A stretch of DNA of 41,484 nucleotides from Mizugakiibacter sp. (lineage in GTDB: Bacteria > Pseudomonadota > Gammaproteobacteria > Xanthomonadales > Rhodanobacteraceae). The position numbers and the translations under genes are program-made. The DNA lies in assembly GCA_003233305.1 (NCBI GenBank), contig QILI01000118.1, positions 1 to 41,484 on the forward strand, read 5' to 3'. Every line of letters starts with the position of its first letter. Within the stretch, counting starts at the first letter, position 1. The notes below the pieces were generated by a model. The model saw only the letters and a program-made list of their open reading frames with translations. It searched no databases and was not told the DNA's origin. This document shows, one piece after another, positions 24,105 to 34,088 of the stretch.

Positions 24105-25559
24105 ATGCATGACACGCTGCTGCTATTTGGCGCGACTGGCGACTTAGCCTGTAAACATATCTTTCCATCACTAGCCAATCTCTGGGCCGACCGTCTGCTC
24201 CCCAATAATTTCCGGGTACTGGCGATAGCTAGGCAACCGCTAAATAACGCCAGCTTCCGGAAAAAACTGATCGAACGCACTGAAGAAGATGCAGGAGCCT
24301 CTGATTTCGATCCCGAAGCCTTCACCCAGCTATTACAGCGCACCCATTATGTAAGCGCCGATCTAAGCGATCCGGCTTCTCTGCAGGTACTCAAGCAGGA
24401 GAACATCGGCACGGAAGTACTCAGTTACCTTGCCACTCCACCGGATCTGTTTCTACCTATTGCCGAAGGGCTCAAGGCCGCAGGGTTACTTGATGATCCA
24501 GCCCGCCTGATGCTGGAAAAGCCTATCGGCCACGATCTGCAATCGGCGCAGGCGATCAACCAGACCTTACGACAATGGCTGCCGGAACAACGCATCTATC
24601 GCGTCGATCACTATTTAGGCAAAGCTACAGTGCAGGATCTGATCGCCCTGCGTTTCGGCAACACTCTGTTGGAGGCAGTCTGGAGTCGGCGCTGGATCGA
24701 ATCGGTACACATTCTGGTGGCCGAAACAGTGGGTGTGGACGGACGTGAAAGCTACTATGCCCATTACGGCGCACTACGCGACATGGTGCAAAACCACATG
24801 TTGCAGCTACTGTGCCTGATAGCCATGGACCCCCCTTCCAACCTGGAAGCCGATACGCTGCGTGATGAGAAACTGAAAGTTCTCAAGGCACTGCGGCCGA
24901 TGCAGACTGCGACTGCCAAAGAGCACATGGTGCGCGGCCGCTATGAAGCCGGTGTGGTTGGTGGCCAACCGGTACAAGGCTATGCCCTGCCCGGTGGCCA
25001 GGAGGATGTCGAAACCCAGATAGCCCTACGTACCTACATCGACAATTGGCGCTGGGCCGGGGTACCGTTCAACCTGTTCACCGGCAAACGCATGGCCGAA
25101 CGCCGTACCCAGGTGGTGGTGAATTTTAGACCGGTCTCGCACTGGCTGTTTGACCGCCCCAGCTGCAAGCAGGCCACCCCTAATCGTCTGGTCATCCGCT
25201 TGCAGCCTGAGGGCAACATTGAGCTGGAACTGATGAGTAGTCTCGCCGCACCCGAATGGGGTGGGCTGGAACTGCAGCCCATCTCTCTGAACCTGTCGAC
25301 CACAGTAAGCCGGCGCCGGCGCATCGCCTACGAACGCCTGTTTCTCGATGCCCTGCACGGCAACCCGACCTTATTCGTGCGTGGCGATGAAGTCGAAGCC
25401 GCCTGGAGCTGGATCGACAGCGTCATCCACGCCTGGCATGCGGCACCTGTACCCGTGTCACCGTATATGGCAGGTTCCTGGGGACCACAGAATGCCGCTG
25501 ATTTTCTTCCCGGAACTATTTCCGCAGCAGGTCATTATCGCCGGGAGAAAAAGCGGTGA
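24105..25559 (+). CDS. zwf: Glucose-6-phosphate 1-dehydrogenase
   Basis: The 484-residue product starts MHDTLLLFGATGDLACKHIF, with the NADP-binding GATGDLA loop. It contains the strictly conserved substrate site RVDHYLGKATVQDLIALRFG, plus YAHYGALRDMVQNHMLQLLC and the FTGKRMAERR block. Length fits the family. It oxidises glucose 6-phosphate to 6-phosphogluconolactone and starts the Entner-Doudoroff or pentose-phosphate route. The stop overlaps the glk GTG start by four bases. It is the first of five genes in one orientation (zwf, glk, pgl, edd, eda), an arrangement suited to sugar breakdown by the Entner-Doudoroff path. Confidence 0.95.
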   Translation: MHDTLLLFGATGDLACKHIFPSLANLWADRLLPNNFRVLAIARQPLNNASFRKKLIERTEEDAGASDFDPEAFTQLLQRTHYVSADLSDPASLQVLKQENIGTEVLSYLATPPDLFLPIAEGLKAAGLLDDPARLMLEKPIGHDLQSAQAINQTLRQWLPEQRIYRVDHYLGKATVQDLIALRFGNTLLEAVWSRRWIESVHILVAETVGVDGRESYYAHYGALRDMVQNHMLQLLCLIAMDPPSNLEADTLRDEKLKVLKALRPMQTATAKEHMVRGRYEAGVVGGQPVQGYALPGGQEDVETQIALRTYIDNWRWAGVPFNLFTGKRMAERRTQVVVNFRPVSHWLFDRPSCKQATPNRLVIRLQPEGNIELELMSSLAAPEWGGLELQPISLNLSTTVSRRRRIAYERLFLDALHGNPTLFVRGDEVEAAWSWIDSVIHAWHAAPVPVSPYMAGSWGPQNAADFLPGTISAAGHYRREKKR

Positions 25560-26572
25560 GCTCGGTAACGCTCATTGGCGACATCGGTGGCACCCACTTA
25601 CGCCTGGCCCTGGCCGACCCGAGTCTGGAGAAACCGCTACTCCAGGACAGCGTACGGGTGTATCAGGTTGCCGATTTCTCGAATCTGGCTGAGGCCGCCC
25701 AAGCTCATCTGCAAACCCTTGATACCAAGGCCAATAGTGGTCTTATTGCGATTGCCGCACATGTGCGTGGTGACCAAGTCAAGCTTACCAACCAGCCTTG
25801 GGCGTTCTCCATTGATAGCACCCGCCGTAGCCTGCAATTCGATTCATTGCGTATCGTCAATGACTTCGCTGCACAGGCCGCCAGTCTGGCCCTACTCGAC
25901 AGTGAGGACGTATGCAGGATCGGGGCTCCGGTTCCGGGATTAGCTACCGGCGAACGTTCTCTGGCGGTACTCGGGCCCGGTACCGGACTGGGTGTCAGCG
26001 CGGCTTTTCTCAACGGCCGGCAGGGCTTCGTCCTCGAAACCGAGGGCGGCCACATGGACTTTGCCCCCGGCAACGAGGAGGAAGCCGAAATTCTCAAGCG
26101 CCTGGCGCAACGCTATGGACGGGTGTCTTACGAACGCCTGATCTGTGGCCTCGGACTGGTCAATATCCATTCCGCACTCAGCGACATGGCCGGTCAAACG
26201 GGTGAACCACCCAGCCCTGAAGACATCACCCGCTGCGCGGACCGGGGCGACTCACTTTGCCGCCACACGCTGGAAGTCTTTGCTGCCGTACTCGGTGCGG
26301 TAGCTGGGGATGTGGCCCTGTGCTTCGGGGCCTGGGACGGTGTCTACCTTGCCGGTGGAATCATCGAACCACTACTGAGTTGGATTGAAAAAGGTGCCTG
26401 TCGCCATCGTTTCGAGTTCAAGGGTCGCTTCAGCGTTGCCCTGCAGCGAGTTCCGTTACTGGCCGTGCGTCATCCCTGTCCCGGCCTGTTGGGGGCCGCC
26501 GCGCTGGCTTCGGGTGCGGTGCGCATCCACCGTGCCGGCGACGCCAGAGTCTGCAAACAAGGATCGGCATGA
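25556..26572 (+). CDS. glk: Glucokinase
   Basis: The 338-residue product begins at a GTG overlapping the zwf stop (GTGA). It has the phosphate-binding loop LIGDIGGTHLRLALAD, then RIVNDFAAQAASLAL with the catalytic aspartate, LGPGTGLGVSAAF, and ETEGGHMDFAPGNEEEAEIL. These define the proteobacterial Glk family rather than the ROK group. It phosphorylates glucose, here from sucrose cleavage, feeding Zwf directly. The stop overlaps the pgl ATG. Confidence 0.94.
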   Translation: MSSVTLIGDIGGTHLRLALADPSLEKPLLQDSVRVYQVADFSNLAEAAQAHLQTLDTKANSGLIAIAAHVRGDQVKLTNQPWAFSIDSTRRSLQFDSLRIVNDFAAQAASLALLDSEDVCRIGAPVPGLATGERSLAVLGPGTGLGVSAAFLNGRQGFVLETEGGHMDFAPGNEEEAEILKRLAQRYGRVSYERLICGLGLVNIHSALSDMAGQTGEPPSPEDITRCADRGDSLCRHTLEVFAAVLGAVAGDVALCFGAWDGVYLAGGIIEPLLSWIEKGACRHRFEFKGRFSVALQRVPLLAVRHPCPGLLGAAALASGAVRIHRAGDARVCKQGSA

Positions 26573-27306
26573 CCGCTACCCCCTCAAACCCACACCAGCA
26601 GCCGGTAATCCATAGATATATCGATCAGGACGCTTGGGTTCGAGCCTGCAGCACAAGCATCGTGCAAGCGCTGCGTACCGATCTTCTCAGTTCAAAAAAT
26701 GTGCTGCTACTGGTTTCCGGAGGGGGTACCCCCGTTCCCGTCTTCCACGCCTTGGCCAAAGCCGATCTGCCTTGGCCACAGATCACGGTATCGCTGGTTG
26801 ATGAACGGGTCATCGACGCAGCTCAGCCCGGCCGTAACGCCGATCTACTGCGTGAACACCTGTTTACGGGAGCCGCAACCAAAGCCCGTTTTTGGCCCAT
26901 ACTCGACACCGTTATCGATGCAACTCACGCCGCCCACGACGCTAATCTGCGTCTGGCCAGCGAGTCCCTACCGATCAGCGTCGTGGTACTAGGTATGGGT
27001 GAAGACGGACATACCGCCTCACTTTTTCCCGGCGCCAGCAATCTTGATGCTGCGTTGGCCAATCCACAACCCTATGCGGCCGTGGACGCTAGCCACTGCC
27101 CCGGTGCCGGCAACTGGCCGCAGCGGGTGAGTCTGACTCCGGCCGGCCTCGGTATGGCCCGACGACGCCTGCTGCTGCTCACCGGCATGCACAAACTCAC
27201 AGTGTTTGAGCAGGCCTGCAGCAAGTACACCCATGCTCGCAAGGCCCCCATACGCACCACCTGGGAAACTCCCGGTGCAGCACTGGCTGTGCACTGGCAC
27301 CCCTGA
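26569..27306 (+). CDS. pgl: 6-phosphogluconolactonase
   Basis: The 245-residue product overlaps the glk stop as ATGA. It contains NVLLLVSGGGTPVPVFHALA, VSLVDERVIDAAQPGRNADL and GMGEDGHTASLFPGASNLDA, the three hallmark blocks of the NagB/SolA-like 6-phosphogluconolactonases. It hydrolyses the product of Zwf to 6-phosphogluconate. Length fits the family. Confidence 0.93.
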   Translation: MTATPSNPHQQPVIHRYIDQDAWVRACSTSIVQALRTDLLSSKNVLLLVSGGGTPVPVFHALAKADLPWPQITVSLVDERVIDAAQPGRNADLLREHLFTGAATKARFWPILDTVIDATHAAHDANLRLASESLPISVVVLGMGEDGHTASLFPGASNLDAALANPQPYAAVDASHCPGAGNWPQRVSLTPAGLGMARRRLLLLTGMHKLTVFEQACSKYTHARKAPIRTTWETPGAALAVHWHP

Positions 27307-27327
27307 ACTCTAAACTCGGAGAACCTA

Positions 27328-29187
27328 ATGAACCTGCATTCCCGTATTGGCGAAGTGACAGAACGCATCCGCAAGCGCAGCCATGATGGTCGGGCACGTT
27401 ATCTGGAGATGATCGAGCACTCACGCCAACCCCAACCCTTTCGTACCCACCTGAGCTGTAGCAATCTGGCTCATGGAACCGCGGCCTGCGGTGATATCGA
27501 CAAGAACCGGCTGATAGGTGAACAAGGCCCTAACCTCGGCATTATCACCGCTTACAACGACATGCTCTCGGCCCACCAGCCGTTTCATAATTTTCCGGAG
27601 AAGATCCGCGCTGCCGCCCGGGCAGCGGGTGGCACGGCCCAAGTAGCCGGCGGAGTGCCGGCCATGTGCGACGGCATCACCCAGGGCCAGGCCGGCATGG
27701 AGCTCTCACTGTTCAGTCGTGATGTGATCGCCCAAGGTACCGCTATCGCCCTCAGCCATGATGTATTCGACGGCGCACTGTATCTCGGCATCTGCGACAA
27801 GATTGTGCCGGGCATGCTGATCGGAGCACTGACTTTCGGACATCTGCCGGGTATCTTTGTGCCCTCCGGACCCATGCCATCAGGCCTGCCAAACAAAGCC
27901 AAGGCGGAAGTACGCGAACGCTATGCCGCTGGTAAAGCCAGTCGCGAAGAGTTGATGCGAGCCGAGGCCGGTGCCTACCATGCCCCCGGCACCTGTACCT
28001 TCTACGGCACCGCCAACTCCAACCAGATGTTGCTGGAGGCCATGGGCCTGGTGTTACCCGGGGCGGCCTTCGTCAATCCCGGCACGCCCTTGCGCGAAGC
28101 CCTGACTCGCAGCGCCACAGAACGTGCCCTGGCCATCACTGCCCTGGGACAGGACTACCGTCCACTCGGCCAACTCATCAACGAACGCAGCCTGGTCAAT
28201 GCCATCAGTGTACTCATGGCGACCGCCGGCTCGACAAATCACACCATTCACTGGATCGCCGTTGCCCGCGCCGCCGGGATCACCCTCACCTGGGACGATT
28301 ACCACGATATCGCCGAAGTGGTGCCGCTACTGGTACGCCTATATCCCAATGGGCAAGCGGACATAAACCAGTTTAACGCCGCCGGAGGCACAGCCTTTCT
28401 GCTGCGCGAGCTACTCAGCAACGGGTTGATCCACGGTGATGTCGAAACCGTGGTTACCGGTGGCCTAGAAGCTTATACGCATGAGCCACGCGTGTACGAC
28501 GACCGGCTTAGTTACGCCGAAGGCACTCCCAGTAGTGCTGATGAAGATATTCTGCGCCCGGTAGACCGTGCTTTCGACCCACACGGCGGGCTGCGCCTGC
28601 TCACCGGCAACCTGGGTCGAGCACTGATCAAGGTCTCGGCCTTGCCCGAGGATCGGCATTGCATCGAAGCCCCGGCTGTGGTGGTCGATGATCAACAAGA
28701 ACTCGCCCGTCTACACGCTGCCAAACGCTTACCGCACGATTTTGTCGCCGTGGTCCGCTTTCAAGGGCCTCGTGCCAACGGTATGCCCGAGCTGCACAGC
28801 CTCACCCCGTTGCTCGGCTACCTACAGGATCAAGGCAGCCGGGTCGCTCTGGTTACTGATGGCCGGCTATCGGGGGCTTCGGGCAAGGTTCCTTCAGCGA
28901 TTCATCTCACTCCGGAAGCCGCAGCCGGTGGCCCGTTGGCAAAAATCCGTGATGGTGATGTGATTCTGCTCGATACTATTCACAACCGGCTCGAGCTCAA
29001 GGTCGATGCCGCGACCCTGGCGGCGCGCCAAGTAGCCTCCAACTCCCATCCTTCCGCTATCGATATCGGCCGGGTACTGTTTGCCGGCAATCGGGCTCGG
29101 GTCGGTCTGCCTGAGGAGGGAGCACTATCCATTTCTCTCTACGAAACAGCTGCCACTGCCCAGCCAGCAAGCAAGGAAACCCCATGA
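27328..29187 (+). CDS. edd: 6-phosphogluconate dehydratase
   Basis: The 619-residue product is full length for Edd. It contains [20 protein letters not shown], followed by [20 protein letters not shown] and [20 protein letters not shown], whose cysteines bind the iron-sulfur cluster of the IlvD/Edd family. Near the C-terminus is [20 protein letters not shown]. It dehydrates 6-phosphogluconate to KDPG. The gap after pgl is 21 bases, and GGAG lies about eight bases before the ATG. The stop overlaps eda as ATGA. Confidence 0.95.
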   Translation: MNLHSRIGEVTERIRKRSHDGRARYLEMIEHSRQPQPFRTHLSCSNLAHGTAACGDIDKNRLIGEQGPNLGIITAYNDMLSAHQPFHNFPEKIRAAARAAGGTAQVAGGVPAMCDGITQGQAGMELSLFSRDVIAQGTAIALSHDVFDGALYLGICDKIVPGMLIGALTFGHLPGIFVPSGPMPSGLPNKAKAEVRERYAAGKASREELMRAEAGAYHAPGTCTFYGTANSNQMLLEAMGLVLPGAAFVNPGTPLREALTRSATERALAITALGQDYRPLGQLINERSLVNAISVLMATAGSTNHTIHWIAVARAAGITLTWDDYHDIAEVVPLLVRLYPNGQADINQFNAAGGTAFLLRELLSNGLIHGDVETVVTGGLEAYTHEPRVYDDRLSYAEGTPSSADEDILRPVDRAFDPHGGLRLLTGNLGRALIKVSALPEDRHCIEAPAVVVDDQQELARLHAAKRLPHDFVAVVRFQGPRANGMPELHSLTPLLGYLQDQGSRVALVTDGRLSGASGKVPSAIHLTPEAAAGGPLAKIRDGDVILLDTIHNRLELKVDAATLAARQVASNSHPSAIDIGRVLFAGNRARVGLPEEGALSISLYETAATAQPASKETP

Positions 29188-29843
29188 ATCCCGCTTCCTT
29201 GCCCGACAAGGTACGCCCCTTGCTGCATGCAGCAGGGGTGCTGCCAGTGCTCACGGTCAATGATGTGGCTGAATCCATCGCGATAGCTAGAGCCTTACTC
29301 GCCGGCGGATTGAACACGGTCGAAATCACCCTACGTACTCCGGCGGCGCTCGACGCACTGCGCGAAGTCAAGAGTGCCCTGCCACAGATCATGGTCGGTG
29401 CCGGCACAGTTCTCGATTCAAGTCAGGTTGATGCTGCAATCAAGGCCGGGGCAGATTTTCTGGTTACCCCCGGCACCCCATCGGCCCTTGCTGAGGCTCT
29501 CGCCGAAGCGCCTATTCCGGCCATTCCCGGTGCTGCAACACCCACAGAAATCATCGCTTTGTTACAACACGGCTTCGGGGTGATGAAACTTTTTCCGGCC
29601 TCGATCCTCGGTGGCACGGCCATGCTGCGCGCCCTGCATGGACCGTTTCCCGATCTACACTTCTGCCCCACCGGCGGCATCCGTGAAAACGATATGACCG
29701 AATACCTTGGCCAAGCCAATGTTGTCGCTATCGGTGGTTCGTGGATGGTGCGCCCGGAATGGCTGGCTGAGCGTAATTTCGATGCCATCACCGCCAGTGC
29801 CCGTCGTACCCGTCAGCACATCGACGCGCTGCGCAAGATCTAG
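29184..29843 (+). CDS. eda: KDPG aldolase (2-dehydro-3-deoxyphosphogluconate aldolase)
   Basis: The 219-residue product has the class I aldolase blocks GGLNTVEITLRTPAALDALR with the catalytic glutamate, then VGAGTVLDSSQVDAAIKAGA. The GVMKLFPASILGG block carries the Schiff-base lysine, and FCPTGGIRENDMTEYLGQAN follows. It cleaves KDPG to pyruvate and glyceraldehyde 3-phosphate, the last step of the pathway encoded by this operon. It overlaps edd by four bases. No clear terminator was seen directly after it. Confidence 0.95.
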   Translation: MNPASLPDKVRPLLHAAGVLPVLTVNDVAESIAIARALLAGGLNTVEITLRTPAALDALREVKSALPQIMVGAGTVLDSSQVDAAIKAGADFLVTPGTPSALAEALAEAPIPAIPGAATPTEIIALLQHGFGVMKLFPASILGGTAMLRALHGPFPDLHFCPTGGIRENDMTEYLGQANVVAIGGSWMVRPEWLAERNFDAITASARRTRQHIDALRKI

Positions 29844-29904
29844 CTAAGCACTAGACTCCAGCTCGGTACCATAGCGGATACCCTCTGCGTGGTCATGGCT
29901 TCTT

Positions 29905-29999
29905 TCAGTGGATTCCCGCCTACGTGGAAATGGCAAGAATGGTCGCGGGCACTACAAAAAAATCTACCATCCCGGGCCTAGACCCGGGATCCAGTCAAA
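29905..29999. repeat. GC-rich palindromic repeat of REP/MITE type
   Basis: ATCCCGGG and CCCGGGAT (29967-29988) flank CCTAGA as a perfect inverted repeat, followed by CCAGTC. About 55 bases to the left is GGATTCCCGCCTACGTGGAA, resembling the GGATTCCCGCC-type intergenic repeats found in many proteobacteria. The right edge forms the truncated end of the IS200-type transposase, so the repeat apparently joined or invaded that element. Confidence 0.55.
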
Positions 30000-30346
30000 C
30001 CAATCATTGAAACAAAATAACCTCGCGCCCAAAATGACTGCCCTGTGAAATTTCGACACCTTCCTGCAAATCGCCTGGCGATCACGATCGCACTCTTGCC
30101 TTTGAGATAAGCCACAACGTTCGACACCGCATACCTCGGCGGGATGCTCAGGCACATGTGGAGGTGATCGTGCCTCAGATGGCCTTCCACAATCTTCGAT
30201 TCCTTGTGCAATGCCAGTTCGTGAAACACCTCTACCAACTGTTCACGCAACACTCCGAACACTCGCTTCTTCCTCCGCTTCGGAATAAACACAACGTGGT
30301 ACTTACAATCCCATCGGGTATGACTCAAGCTTTGATACTCTTTCAT
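29978..30346 (-). pseudogene. tnpA: IS200/IS605-type transposase TnpA, C-terminally truncated
   Basis: The product starts MKEYQSLSHTRWDCKYHVVF and contains PKRRKKRVFGVLREQLVEVF, then GHLRHDHLHMCLSIPPRYAV with the HUH metal site (H-x-H), and FWARGYFVSMIG. The sequence then turns into LTGSRV and stops within the GC-rich palindrome, where a normal TnpA would continue about 25 residues with the final helix. The catalytic tyrosine sits earlier in such proteins and is not clearly identified here. A start at 30346 places the ATG in a 12-base inverted repeat, as in IS200. The copy is likely inactive. Confidence 0.8.
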
Positions 30347-30435
30347 TGTGAACCTCATCTCTTGGTCGAGTTTTTAGGTTCACAATGACCGTCGTATAGG
30401 TCAAACCTTGGTGAGTCCCCCGGCAAAGCCGGGGG
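30344..30435 (-). repeat. IS200-type left end: start-codon hairpin and subterminal stem-loop
   Basis: CATTGTGAACCT (30344-30355) and AGGTTCACAATG (30376-30387) form a perfect 12-base inverted repeat covering the tnpA start codon. IS200 elements use such a fold to limit translation. Further left on the minus strand, CCCCCGGC and GCCGGGGG (30417-30435) form an eight-base perfect stem with an AAA loop, the type of stem-loop TnpA binds at element ends. No matching right end is seen. Confidence 0.65.
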
Positions 30436-30675
30436 CTTACCTCTTGCTGAGTTATCTACGCAAAACAGTCTCTGAATAAAACGCTTCAAACAGGATGAAG
30501 CATTACACTCGAAAAACCGGGTGAACCCGATGACAGAATTTCTGGGGTGTCATCACGCTTACGCAATATGGGTACATACTGTCTTTGCAGACCGCACACT
30601 CCGGCATCCCGTTATCACCTTTAACATGCTAGTCTGCGAGCCCTTTCTGAGCCAAGCAAAAACACCGACAACACC
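30436..30675. other. Intergenic region before the MarC-family gene
   Basis: No gene is supported. A short GCTTCA/TGAAGC stem-loop lies at 30483-30501. The right half presumably contains the promoter of the membrane protein gene, but no convincing -35/-10 pair was found. Confidence 0.35.
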
Positions 30676-31314
30676 ATGCACGAACTGGAACTTACCCACG
30701 CTTTGCGATCGCTGGTAGCCCTACTTGCTATCGTCAATCCGCTGGGTGCCATTCCTCTGTTTGTTGCCATAACGGACGGCCAGAGCCCCTTGCAAAGACG
30801 CCATACCTCCCGAGTAACCTCTATCGCCGTCGCTATCACCTTACTGATTGCGGCTTTTTTAGGTCGCTGGATCCTGGCCTTGTTCGGGATCGATCTCAAT
30901 GCGTTCCGGGTCGGTGGCGGTCTGCTGATCCTGATGATGGCGATCCAGATGCTGCAGGGTCGACCTAACCGAACTCGGCAGACCAGCGAAGAGACAGAAG
31001 AAGGCGTGGAAAAGGATGATGTGGCCGTGGTTCCATTGGCGATACCTTTGCTGGCCGGGCCGGGCAGCCTCTCCGCAGTCATCATCACTGCGCAAAACCT
31101 GCACGAGGCGACCAGTTATCTTTTCATGATCGTCAACATCCTGCTGGTGGCACTTGCCGTATTCTTGACCCTACGAGTTGCCGTGCCACTTTCAGCTCGC
31201 TTGGGCGAGACCGGCATTCGCATCGCCACTCGGATACTGGGCTTGATGCTGGCTGCAATCGCGGTGCAGTTCATGGTGATCGGCCTGAAGGCACTACTGC
31301 CCGGTCTGGCGTGA
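30676..31314 (+). CDS. MarC-family integral membrane protein
   Basis: The 212-residue product starts MHELELTHALRSLVALLAIV and has NPLGAIPLFVAITDGQ, characteristic of the MarC/UPF0056 family. It has about six membrane spans, with a basic/acidic cytoplasmic loop (RPNRTRQTSEETEEGVEKDD) between spans three and four and a conserved PLAIPLLAGPGSLSAVI block. The biochemical function of this family is not established. The gene stands alone between an IS remnant and a convergent toxin-antitoxin pair. Confidence 0.85.
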   Translation: MHELELTHALRSLVALLAIVNPLGAIPLFVAITDGQSPLQRRHTSRVTSIAVAITLLIAAFLGRWILALFGIDLNAFRVGGGLLILMMAIQMLQGRPNRTRQTSEETEEGVEKDDVAVVPLAIPLLAGPGSLSAVIITAQNLHEATSYLFMIVNILLVALAVFLTLRVAVPLSARLGETGIRIATRILGLMLAAIAVQFMVIGLKALLPGLA

Positions 31315-31415
31315 AATGGTGGAGAGGGCCACTTACAACGACCCCAATCCGTAACCGCCGTCAACCTTATCCGGTACTGCAATTTATCGTTATCTTCACG
31401 AGGCTTGATAGAGAC

Positions 31416-31727
31416 TCACGGGGCCTTCGATAATCGTAACAAGCGCTCACCGCGCCAGACACGCACGATGCGAATCTTTCCCGGATCATGCCTATAAACA
31501 ATACGAAAAGGTGGCTGGATCAACTCTCTCAAAAAAGCCTGCTCAAATTCGGGCACAATTCGACCCAACTCAGGATGCTTTCCTAGCGCCTCGACTCGTT
31601 GCAAGATCTCGGCAATAAGCCTTTCCCCAACATCGGGAACCCCCTGTTCTACATACCAAAGTCGGATCTCATCCAGATCGGAAACTGCCGATTCCGCAAA
31701 GCCGATAGTGACCTCAGCCAATGGCAT
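31416..31727 (-). CDS. RelE/ParE-type toxin
   Basis: The 103-residue product has the compact fold typical of ParE/RelE: VTIGFAESAVSDLDEIRLWY, LIAEILQRVEALGKHPELGR and FRIVYRHDPGKIRIVRVWRG. The ATG at 31727 overlaps the antitoxin stop as TGATG (a GTG at 31730 is the alternative). ParE members poison gyrase while RelE members cleave mRNA at the ribosome. The sequence resembles ParE more, but the activity is not certain. The antitoxin-first order and overlap are standard for such modules. Confidence 0.85.
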   Translation of the reverse strand: MPLAEVTIGFAESAVSDLDEIRLWYVEQGVPDVGERLIAEILQRVEALGKHPELGRIVPEFEQAFLRELIQPPFRIVYRHDPGKIRIVRVWRGERLLRLSKAP

Positions 31728-32005
31728 CACTCTGAAACTGACAACTCGAATCGGGTCTTTACCTCTTCCAGAGATAGCTCCCGTCCAGCATTAAGATCGG
31801 CAAGACCCGTCACCACCGCCCGCATAAAGTCCCGCTCCTCCTGAGAAGCTTCGTAGTCTACGACGGATTGCAGCACAGCCACCCCACGCCCACGGCTAGT
31901 CAAGAGTACCGGCCGGTGCACCTCGGCGGCATGCCGAACCACCTTGCCTGGATTGACCTTCAAATCCGTCAGCAGTACCACGTCTTCGGAAAACTTAATC
32001 CCCAT
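31727..32005 (-). CDS. Phd/YefM-type antitoxin
   Basis: The 92-residue product (MGIKFSEDVVLLTDLKVNPG) contains VVRHAAEVHRPVLLTSRGRG and VAVLQSVVDYE, the Phd/YefM N-terminal DNA-binding fold. An acidic, flexible C-terminus (SLEEVKTRFELSVSE) should wrap the toxin. A second ATG at 32014 would add three residues. It should bind its own promoter. A palindrome sits 14 bases upstream of the start. Confidence 0.85.
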   Translation of the reverse strand: MGIKFSEDVVLLTDLKVNPGKVVRHAAEVHRPVLLTSRGRGVAVLQSVVDYEASQEERDFMRAVVTGLADLNAGRELSLEEVKTRFELSVSE

Positions 32006-32018
32006 GGATAACATCTAT

Positions 32019-32036
32019 CAGCATGATTATATGCTG
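32019..32036. promoter_or_regulatory. Operator palindrome of the toxin-antitoxin pair
   Basis: CAGCAT (32019-32024) and ATGCTG (32031-32036) form a perfect inverted repeat around GATTAT, immediately upstream of the antitoxin start. Phd-type antitoxins bind such sites to autoregulate. Confidence 0.6.
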
Positions 32037-32172
32037 TTGATTGTAGCAGCTGATAACAGCACCTGTTAAAAGGACTCTCAATCGCTAATCCTGACTATGC
32101 AGTCTTGATTGATGAGGTTCGTACCTCACCACATCCTGATATGGATTAACCTGTCAACTATTGGTTCTCGTT

Positions 32173-32422
32173 ATCGCTTTGGCAAAGACCAGTCCTGCAG
32201 ATTCCTGAAAGGTGGCGGAGAGAGTGGGATTGCTCGGCTCATCCTGAGCCTCACCCTCCGCGCTGCGCGCTACGGGCCCGCCTGTGGCGGTCCGGAATCG
32301 TTCCCAACGATTCCGTCGAACCTGATTTCTATCCGCGGCTTCTCATCCGGCTACAGCAATACCATCGCTCTAGCGAAAACCAGTCCTACAGATTCCTGAA
32401 AGGTGGCGGAGAGAGTGGGATT
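32173..32422 (-). repeat. Duplicated tRNA-Ser tail with structured insert
   Basis: Two 59-base copies (32173-32231 and 32364-32422, 191 bases apart, 5 differences by hand count) each hold the last bases of tRNA-Ser, including CCA, plus the trailer. The insert between them contains four inverted repeats: GGCTCATCCTGAGCC (32236-32250), CGCGCTGCGCG (32259-32269), CCGCCTGTGGCGG (32278-32290) and CGGAATCGTT/AACGATTCCG (32293-32315). The left copy lacks the rest of a tRNA. It lies directly downstream of tRNA-Ser on the same strand and is probably cotranscribed with it. Confidence 0.75.
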
Positions 32423-32493
32423 CGAACCCACGGTGGCACTGCTGCCACGCCGGTTTTCAAGACCGGTGCCTTAAACCGCTCGGCCATCTCTCC
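32404..32493 (-). tRNA. tRNA-Ser (anticodon TGA)
   Basis: On the minus strand the gene starts GGAGAGATGGCCGAGCGG, has the anticodon loop CTTGAAA (anticodon TGA) on a CCGGT/ACCGG stem and a long class II variable arm (GTGGCAGCAGTGCCAC). The T-arm GTGGGTTCGAATCCCAC follows, and the gene ends CTCTCTCCGCCA. Acceptor strands GGAGAGA and TCTCTCC pair fully. CCA is encoded. The 90-base length is normal for serine tRNA. It lies downstream of serS on the same strand. Confidence 0.97.
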
Positions 32494-32705
32494 GTTTATT
32501 TTCAATTATGCTGCAATGTGATGCCGCTATTGGGGTGCTATCTACCTTTGCCCAAGGCAGCGAAGTATACCGCAGCCGCTACCGAGCTTACGGGTGGCAG
32601 CCGCCCCGGAATAAGCACCTGATTACGCGTTCACCCGCTGCCTGCAATACCGCACACGCACTTACTCCTCATTTTCCTCAAGCATCCGGATCCAGGTTTT
32701 TAATA

Positions 32706-34040
<1,335 letters not shown>

Positions 34041-34088
34041 TCAAAAATTCGCATCCGGGGCTTCCAGGACCGACGGACCGCCGAGAGA

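Noticed and set aside
32221-32422. CRISPR-like array near tRNA-Ser
   Set aside because: There are only two copies of the repeat, each includes the tRNA 3' end, and the spacer is a set of stem-loops rather than a unique spacer.
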